DNA of 64,000 nt from Fremontodendron californicum (lineage: Eukaryota; Streptophyta; Magnoliopsida; Malvales; Malvaceae), in the NCBI GenBank assembly GCA_030761205.1, contig JAULJL010000004.1, positions 26,159,672 to 26,223,671 of the forward strand, written 5' to 3'. The notes under the pieces were generated by a model, which saw nothing but the letters and a program-made list of their open reading frames with translations, was not told where the DNA came from and did not search any database. How positions within the stretch are numbered: position 1 is the stretch's first letter; each line of letters starts with the position of its first letter. Of this stretch, positions 56,919 to 64,000 are shown piece by piece. A program made the position numbers and the translations under genes.

Positions 56919-57392
56919 TGTTAAATTGTCCAATACCAGCCCAAGAAAAAAATAAAAGCCTAACAATGTGTGGTTGCATGGTTGCAATTGTGTGGTTTAA
57001 TGTGTGGTTGTAGTTGTGTGATTTAAATGTGTGGTTGTTATTAAACAACAATGTGTGGTTGCAATTGTGTGGTTTAATGTGTGGTTGTAGTTGTGTGATT
57101 TAAATGTGTGGTTGTTATTAAACAACAATTGGTGGTTGTAATTTATTTAGATTTTATATTTGTGTGGCTTGTGTTTGTCTTGGTATTGTATAAATACCCC
57201 CCTCCCTTGCATTTGTAAATCATCAAGTAGTAAGCTTCAATAAGCAATAAAAGTTCTAAGTTTTCCTAAGGAGTTCTTCTCTAAAGAGTGTAGTCTAGAG
57301 TGAAGTGTGAGCATTTGTGAGTTTTCCTAAAATCTAAACTTTCTTCTTTGAGTGGTAAAATTAGAGTTATCTACTCTAAGTTTTTCTCAACA
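56919..57392 (+). mobile_element. probable Copia-like solo LTR
   Basis: 474 bp, TGTTAAATTG...TTCTCAACA. GTTGG precedes it (56914-56918) and GTTGG follows one base after the end (57394-57398), a TSD offset by one base. A TATA box (TATAAATACC, 57189-57198) supports plus orientation. A 78-bp direct duplication (GTGTGGTTGCAATTGTGTGG blocks, about 56970-57127) is inside. It appears to sit in a GC-richer MITE-like element whose arms are about 56890-56918 and 57540-57715. Confidence 0.6.
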
Positions 57393-58464
57393 GGTTGGCA
57401 CTTGTAAAACTTAGACAGGACTTGAATCTTTCCCTTTAAATTTTATTTAACATTTAAAAAGTTATTAATATTGTATGATTTTTAAATATATTTTATAATC
57501 AAAATTAAATAAAAATAATGATTTAGTAATATAATAATGTCATCGGCCAAGCTGAGTAGGGTTCGTATCTTGAAAATCTTGTCAATGGCTCAACCAAATT
57601 TGGGTCAAGCCTACAAGCTTGGTGGGCAACTAATTTATAATTTTTTGAATATTTTAATATTTTAAAAAATATTAGAGCCTCTTAGGCCCGTTTGGTCGGA
57701 CCTGGCCGATTCATGAACATCTACCCTTTACTTACTGCCAGATTTTTAGGAGAAAGAAAGCTATTGGCACAAGCTGCAGAAAACTGGCCAAGTGATGTGG
57801 GCAGGCAGCATGGAGAAGTGCAGTCTGTTTTGGATGTCAATACGCAGTAATATGTTGGCAGCCAGAGCCAGCAAGTAAACCCCCAAGAGGAATAAGTATT
57901 ATTCCATTTGCGAACCCAACAACCCCATCTCAGGGAAAGTGTCTATGTTAAACCCATTTTTCAACTTTGAAGGGTCTATTTTGAACCCAACACCATTGGC
58001 AGATATATCAGCCAAGTACTTTTTGTTGTTTTGCAACTCGGTCTCGGAGGGTTGGTACAAATACAATTGGGCTTTGTTTTATTTTTTCTAACTTTAGCTG
58101 CAACTTTGCACCCTAACCATACAAAACTTGTGGGTTATTTATTTATATTTGTTATTTCTTCTGACTTCGCTCAGAGTTGTCTAAGAGGGAAGTGGCCTTT
58201 TTCCCATCAATTATCAGCTCAATTAATGTGAACTTTTTTGTCCATCAATTATCAGCTGAATGCATATTTTAGAATTTATTTTAGAATTTACTTTCTAATT
58301 AACTCTCAAAACAAGGAAAAAAGATGGATAAGGTTGCCTAAGAGAAAGCAAAGACACAAAATGAAAATGCTTAAAATTTGGCTAGCAGTTACATATTGAA
58401 CACCGCGCGTTGTGCGTTCTGCGTTGTGGCCTGCAACTTTCTTTTTCTATTTTTGTCAATGTTA
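57393..58464. other. unassigned intergenic DNA
   Basis: 57540-57720 looks like the right arm of the element around the solo LTR (TTGGTCGGACCTGGCC, ATGAACATCTA). 57720-58440 has balanced composition and could be host single-copy DNA, but I recognise no protein; the 66-codon frame at 58031-58231 is unconvincing. Confidence 0.4.
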
Positions 58465-58860
58465 AAAAAATCGAATCGGAACTATGATTTTGATTTTCGA
58501 TTCAACCGGTTGAATTAGTTGGACCAGTTGGATACTTTATATAAGATTTTTAAATATTTTAAAAATAATTTTAATATTAAATAAATATTAAATATTAAAT
58601 ATAATAAATAAAAATAAGTATTTAGCTTAGTGGTATGATCTTTAGTATAATTATAAGAGGTTATGGATTCAAATCTCATTACTTACAAAAAATATTTTTG
58701 AAAAAAATAATTAAAAAATAAAAACGATTTTTCTCGATTTTTTACCAGTTGAACCGATTTTTAAATGATTCGATTAAATCCGATTTTATTATACCCGCCG
58801 GACCAGATAGGCAATCGACTCCCGACCGATCCGATCCAATTTTTTATTTTTTTTGTAATA
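58465..58860 (+). mobile_element. element with tRNA-like boxes, plus orientation
   Basis: Arms TTTCGATTCAACCGGTTGAA (left) and CGACCGATCCGATCCAA (right). The middle, about 58618-58690, reads TTAGCTTAGTGGTATGATC ... AGGTTATGGATTCAAATCTC. TAGCTTAGTGG fits an RNA polymerase III A box and GGATTCAAATC resembles a B box. It is a diverged inverted partner of 56044-56440. Confidence 0.5.
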
Positions 58861-59163
58861 AATAAAAATAATATTTTCCGATTGATTGTGCTAATTTATT
58901 TTTAAATTCCGTTAACAAGATTATAGAATTAGAATATATTCAAAATAATTAAAATAATATCATATTTTAATCATATTTGTGACTGACAGTTTACAAAATA
59001 ATAGTCTAATTAATTACTTCTTATAGCTTTTAGTTTTTTTTTTTCTTCTTAATATCTTTCTCGGTTTTTTTTTATCAAAATATAACCATTTTTTTACTTA
59101 TCAAAATGTCTTTATTTTCAAATTATTTTCCAAAATTCGCTTTTTTTTTTTTTTAACTAGTCA

Positions 59164-59193
59164 GGAAATCGCCATGGTTCATGACGATTTCCC
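59164..59193. repeat. MULE-like palindrome with ATCGCCATG core
   Basis: GGAAATCGCCATG / CATGACGATTTCCC around a short centre. Similar to, but diverged from, the GTCGCCATAT palindromes of the MULE. A half copy is at about 59630-59650. Confidence 0.6.
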
Positions 59194-59299
59194 AACTAAA
59201 ACTTAATTTTTTTTTTAAATTTTTTACACTGAAAAATTGTCACCGTGATTTTTTCACATTTTTTTTGTTTTTTTTTTAAATTCTTTTAATTTTATTAAA

Positions 59300-59920
59300 T
59301 AATAAAATTTAAATAAAAATTATATAATTTATAATTTTAAAAAATAAAGATTTAATAATTTTTATATATAATTTTTATTCCGTGGTGGTAAGTCCGGTCC
59401 GATAAACCCGGATCTTATTTATATAATTTTTAAATTTGTTATTATTTAAAATTTAAAATTTTTTAATTTTTTTAAATTATAAATTATATAATTTTTATTT
59501 TCAGGTTTTGGTAAAGGAAATAAAAAAAATTCGGGCCTCATCCCGGCCCGGTAAAATATGAATTTTTATAAATGATGAATTTATTTCCTTCTTAAAATAT
59601 GATTTTTTTTTTTTTTATAAATAATCAGGGGAAATCGCCATGGCTTATCGGGCCGGGCTGAGGCCCAAATTTTTTTTATTTGCTTTGCAAATAAAAATTA
59701 TATAATTTATAATTTATAAAATTTAATAAATTAATAAATTGTAAAATTTAAATAAAAAACTTTTAAATAATAACAATTTTAAAAATTTTAAAAATGATAT
59801 AAATACGATCCGCGTATATCGGGTCGGGCTTACCACCATGGGATAAAAATTATATATAAAAATTATTAATTTTTTATTTTTTATTTTTTAAAATTATAAA
59901 TTATATAATTTTTATTTAAA
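59300..59920. mobile_element. foldback element, ~620-bp imperfect palindrome
   Basis: Outer arms of about 110 bp (about 59308-59415 and 59800-59917) share TTATATAATTTATAATTTTA, TAATTTTTATATATAATTTT and GTGGTAAG(T/C)CCG in inverted orientation. Inner arms (about 59525-59555 and 59650-59685) share TCGGGCCTCATCCCGGCCCG in inverted orientation. Both pairs centre near 59605-59610. Non-coding. A third copy of the outer motif (GGGTTTACCGGGCCAGACTT) is at 60020-60040. Confidence 0.7.
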
Positions 59921-60046
59921 TTTTTTTTCTTTTGCCCAAACCCGAAAATAAAAATTATATAATTTATAATTGTAAAATTTAAATAATAAAATGTTTAAAA
60001 ATTATATAACTACATTCCGGGTTTACCGGGCCAGACTTACACCATG

Positions 60047-60540
60047 TAGACCTGTCCAAGGGTCGGGCTATCCGCCCAAGCCCGAAGGCCCGTCCATATT
60101 TAGGAGCGCTTGGACAAAAATATTAGGCCCGAAAAATGGGCTTGGGCAAAAAAATTAGGCCCGTTTAAAATATGGGCCAGGCCTTGGCTTCAACATTCAA
60201 GACCCGAGCCCGGCCCAGCCCGTTTTCTTATTAAATAATATATTATTTATATTTATATATATTATATAATTTATGTCATATAAAAATTAAATATATATAT
60301 AATATTATAGTGTAAACATAAAAAAATATGTTAAGTTGTCCATGTTTAACAACTTAATAAAAGAAAAAATATAAAATTATTAAAGATTAAATAATAATAA
60401 AAAAAATTTAAAAAAATTAGAAAAAAAAATATGGGCGGGCCTAAGCAGGCTTGGACAAAATTTGAGGCCCATATTTCGGGTCGGACCGGGCTTGGACAAG
60501 CAAATATGGTGTTGATACCATACGTGGGCCCGGCCCATAT
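60047..60540. mobile_element. GC-rich-ended MITE (hAT-like), right end unclear
   Basis: Starts TAGACCTGTCCAAGGGTCGG, close to the ends at 1 and 1065. The right side has inverted matches (GGGTCGGACCGGGCTTGGAC near 60478-60497). The arms are GGGCC-rich around an AT-rich core. No TSD found, so the right boundary is approximate. Confidence 0.55.
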
Positions 60541-60683
60541 TTTAAAAGAATAAAATATATATATATATATATTAAAAGAATAAAAAGAATTAAAAAAAGG
60601 AGAAGAAGAAATAAAATACAAGGCCTCTGGTAATTGTATTTTGTTTCTTTATAATTAAAAGAAAAACAAATTTTGAAAAGTTC

Positions 60684-60857
60684 GAGAAATTTACCAAAAT
60701 ATTGTATAAAAAAAAATCAAATTACCAATATTGTGAACTTAAATACCGAAATACGCTTAAAAAAATGCCATGGGAAGTCGCTATATGATATGGCAACTTC
60801 CCATCGCTAATTTAAAAAAAAAAATTTGAAAAAACTAGAAGGGAGTCGCCATATGAT
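60684..60857 (+). mobile_element. left end of a second related MULE
   Basis: GAGAAATTTACCAAAATATT followed by ATCAAATTACCAATATTG and GAAATACGCTTAAAAAAATG parallels the first MULE from 5988 (GGCAAATTTATCCGAATATT, ATCAAACTACCTATATTT, AAAATACGCTAAAAAAATAA). Then comes the palindrome GGGAAGTCGCTATATGATAT / ATGGCAACTTCCC (60770-60804) and the start of another (GGGAGTCGCCATATGAT), which is cut by the LTR at 60858. The rest of the element lies beyond the window. Confidence 0.7.
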
Positions 60858-63800
60858 TGTAGACACCTAATTTTGTCCGGACCACTAAAACAGGTATGTT
60901 TTCTTCCTAAATTGATGTTTCAGAATGTAAAAAGACTTTTTTCATCCTGTAGGTGGTACTCCGAGACTTAGTTTAAGAGGGCGAGCATAAAAAGTCAAAC
61001 TTGAAAAAAGTCAACCCTAAAAAGTCAACTACTAAAAAAGTCAACCCACTTTCAAAATCAAGATTCGAATTTCAATTGAAAAATGGTGAAAGAATTTTGA
61101 TAATCCGGGGTCTACATCGAAAGATTTAGAGTTTGGAAGTTGGGTTATGGAGATTTAGTAGAAAGGAAACCCTAATCCGGGAAATTTGGGGAAAAGTGCT
61201 TAAACGATCGAATTGGTCAACATTGAAGGTTCCAAATGAAAGATAAGTACTGACTACGGGTAATGGAGAAGCCACTTGAAAGAAAAACTGAAAGAAAAGT
61301 CAATCCGGAAGAAAAACCGAGAATTAGGATTTGGTGGATTTCGATGAAATTTGGAAGAATTACAAGAAATGGCCCGATTCGGTAGGACTAAAGCCCCTAA
61401 TGGATGACGAGTGATTCAAAAAGGATAGCCCAAGGCTCAATTTGAAGAAAATCTGAAAATCGGACATGTTTTGAGCAAAATCGGGTTTTGGAGGCAAAAT
61501 TGGAAAATTTGGGAAAAATAGCAAATGAACTCCAAAAATTCTGAAAAATTGCAAATACCATTCTTAAATCATTTGGAAGAGATTGGGGAAAGAAAATCTT
61601 GATTATGAGTTCGTTTGCAAAATGGCCAAAAATTCAAGAAGATAAATCCCGGAAAAATAGCAAATTAGCTCCAAAAATTCTGAAAATTTGCAAATATCAT
61701 TTTTAAATTATTTTGAAGATATTGGAGAAATAAAATCTTGATTCGGAGTTCGTTTACAAAATAGCCAAATCCCGGGCCCCTTATGCAGTAATTCAAGCAG
61801 ATAAATCCCGAAAAAATACCAAATGAGTTCCAAAAATTATGAAAACTTCCAGATCACACTTTTAAATTATTTGGAAGAGATTGGTGAAGAAAAATATGGA
61901 TTTGGAGCTCTTTTAAAAAATGGTAAAGTTTGGGGGAATAAAAGGGCAATTTTGGAAGAAAAAATACAAATAAATAGTAAATGGACTCAAAATTTTTTGA
62001 AAACTTCCAGAATTCAATTTTTTATTATTTTGAAAGTATTGAAAAAAGAAATTTTGAATTTGGAGTCTGTTTGCCATTTATTTATGCTCGGGGGGCAAAA
62101 AGGTCATTTTACCCAAGAAACAGAAAATGGCTTTTCTTGCCTTTTAAAAAATGAAACATGGGCTGGAAGAAGGGGGGCTGGCCGGCCAAGGTCCAAAGAT
62201 GGTTAGGAAGTTTCTGATTTTTTAATCAAAAGGCCAACAATGAAGAGTTAGTTAGTTATTTTTTGATTAAACTTTTGCAAATAAGCCACATGGACCAATG
62301 CATGAAGAGGGAGCGTGTCAACATAATGGCCTAAGATTCTTGAACAGATGTAATTATGGAAAGCTGATGGCCTAATCTAAGGGTGATAATTTAATGTTTT
62401 AAACATCTTGGATCAATAGCCCTTAGATGAAAATTGGTTGATGGAAAAATGACAACATCCTAGCCTAGAGGGGGGTTTTGGCCACACTAAAGGGGACTCT
62501 TTCTTTCATTTTCAGATTACACTCACTCTCTATTCTCTCTTGCTTTTGGCTAATTTTCTCTCCATTGTTGAAAAGCAAAAAGAAAAGTTTAGAAAAGAAA
62601 AGAAAGTTAGAAGAGAACAAGCTTGAAAGATAGCTTCTAGAGGTTGCTTTTAGCACCATACCCTTGCACTTTCTTTGATTTTCCATTCTTGATTTGCTGT
62701 TTTGATCATTATTTTGGCGAGTTTCTTTTGATTTTTCTTTTAAAATAAGTGTTTTTTAATGTTCTTCTTTAAGTTCCTTCTTCATCCTTTCTTATAAAAA
62801 CCTCTTGAAAATTTTTTCCTTTTGCTTTTTGGATATGGCCGAATGGTCTTTTTTTTTTTAATTGTTGTTTTTCTTTGTTATTTCATGTTATTTTTGGATA
62901 TTAAATAAGTCTTGATGCTTTAAATCTTCTTCTACTACATAGACTTGAAGCTTGTTTTAATTTGGTTGCTTGTTTATTTCCATTTATGAGTCTATTATCA
63001 TGTTTATTTTACTATTCTTGCATTTTTGATTTTCTGTTTTCAAAATGTTTAAGTTTGTTTATGTTTTATATTTTGTAATCCATGTGTTTGTGAAAATGCT
63101 TGTTGGTTTTCATGCCTCTACTTTATATTTGCATGATTTGAGTGTTATTCTTTAGTTAAGCATGTTAATATATCAAGTGTTTGTGAAAATGCCATGCTCA
63201 TTTTGAACATGAGGCCATTCGGCCACCTTCATTTTGTTTGCTTTGTGTGTGCATTTTTGTTATATTAGTTGATAGGTTTGTATTTTCATGATGTTTGGTT
63301 GAGTATTTTGTTTAAGCATGCCATGTGTTTGTGCTATTGCCATGCATATTTTAGATGTAGGATTGGTTTGTTTGCCATGCATTTTAGACCTAGGTTGCAT
63401 TAAATGTCATGCAAGTTCATTTAGGTCTAGGTCATTTTATTGATGCCATGCATTTTTCATGTCATTTAGGTTTTAAATCATGCATTTCTTGTATCATATC
63501 TGCTGTATTTTTCATGCATTTCATGTCCATGCCACTTTACTTATGACTTAGGCCAATCAATGGTTCAAAGTCATGCTCTCTTGAGCATACTTGTAGAAAA
63601 TTAAAGAGTTGTCAAATTGATTATTCTACCTTTGTGATTTTTTTACTTAGCCAATTTTTGTCTAACTTTTCAAAAGTGTTAGCTACTGTTTGTGAGTCAT
63701 TTAGAGAGGCTTTAATATTTTTACTTTGATTTTTAAATGATTTTATCAAAGGCAAAAGAATGTGTTTTGGCAAAACAGTTTTTTTACCCAGTACTCATAC

Positions 63801-64000
63801 TTTCCCAAATTTTCTGAGCAGTCATCTTTAATCAGAAAATTAAGACAATTTTTCCAGTGTAGTTTTACATGTTCTGAGTCTCCAGTATTTTTTTTTTAGA
63901 TTTTTTTGAATTTTTAAAAATAGGGTAAAATTCGTGCTTTAAAACTGGACAGTGGAGTCAGAATTGAATTTGAAGGAAAATCATTTTTCTGTTTTGGTTA
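60858..64000 (+). mobile_element. diverged Ogre-like LTR D, continues past window
   Basis: Begins TGTAGACACCTAATTTTGTC and follows LTR A through U3 and beyond with many substitutions and indels. It keeps four GTCAA motifs (60991-61046), the ~160-bp repeats (about 61510-62090) and the TTTTACATG..CTGAGTCT block near the window end. It differs strongly at about 62200-62700 and has no 36-bp repeat array. It inserted after ATGAT (60853-60857); the right TSD is not visible. Open frames inside (for example 61823-62206) are not known proteins. Whether it is a 5' LTR or a solo LTR cannot be told. Confidence 0.85.

Noticed and set aside
57720..58440. Host gene exon
   Set aside because: Balanced base composition, but no frame gives a recognisable protein and no splice structure could be supported.
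58618..58690. A functional tRNA gene
   Set aside because: No acceptor stem or anticodon arm can be formed and the B box is imperfect. Only tRNA-like promoter boxes are supported.

Overview
This is AT-rich eukaryotic nuclear DNA, almost certainly from a eudicot plant. The evidence is an Ogre/Tat-like LTR retrotransposon, an Athila-like retrotransposon, a Mutator-like element (MULE) carrying a plant mobile domain gene, hAT and PIF/Harbinger MITEs, Copia-like solo LTRs, and spliceosomal introns in the transposon genes. I see no ordinary host gene, no rRNA and no functional tRNA. Species cannot be told from the sequence.

Layout. 1-5017: AT-rich intergenic DNA with hAT-type MITEs. 5018-46136: a locus that began as a tandem duplication of a ~1.4-kb AT-rich unit and was then filled by serial nesting. 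A ~7.5-kb MULE (5988-44313 today) inserted into the first unit with a 10-bp target duplication. An Ogre-like element (12893-43709) inserted into the last zinc-knuckle codons of the MULE transposase gene, with a perfect 5-bp duplication (AAGGT). The Ogre locus now reads LTR-internal-LTR-internal-truncated LTR. An Athila-like element (32621-40390, minus strand) inserted into the gag of the second internal region, with a perfect 5-bp duplication (GTGGT). 46137-60046: intergenic DNA with an RNase H (LINE-type) pseudogene, two probable Copia-like solo LTRs, MITEs, a Helitron-like tandem array, two elements with tRNA-like boxes and a large foldback palindrome. 60684-64000: the end of a second related MULE, itself interrupted by a diverged Ogre LTR that runs off the window.

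Genes. The MULE carries a four-exon plant mobile domain pseudogene and a MURA-type transposase pseudogene, separated by an array of ~100-bp repeats; its terminal regions hold nine copies of a palindrome built on GTCGCCATAT. The Ogre copies carry only a short gag-like ORF (coiled coil plus knuckle, no capsid core, no pol) and long repeat-rich untranslated regions, so they are non-autonomous. The Athila-like element is the youngest insertion (LTRs differ by about four substitutions by eye). It keeps one open 912-codon frame in which gag and protease are joined to the integrase C-terminus, with reverse transcriptase, RNase H and the integrase core missing.

All boundaries, repeat counts and differences were read by eye; no alignment or database search was run.
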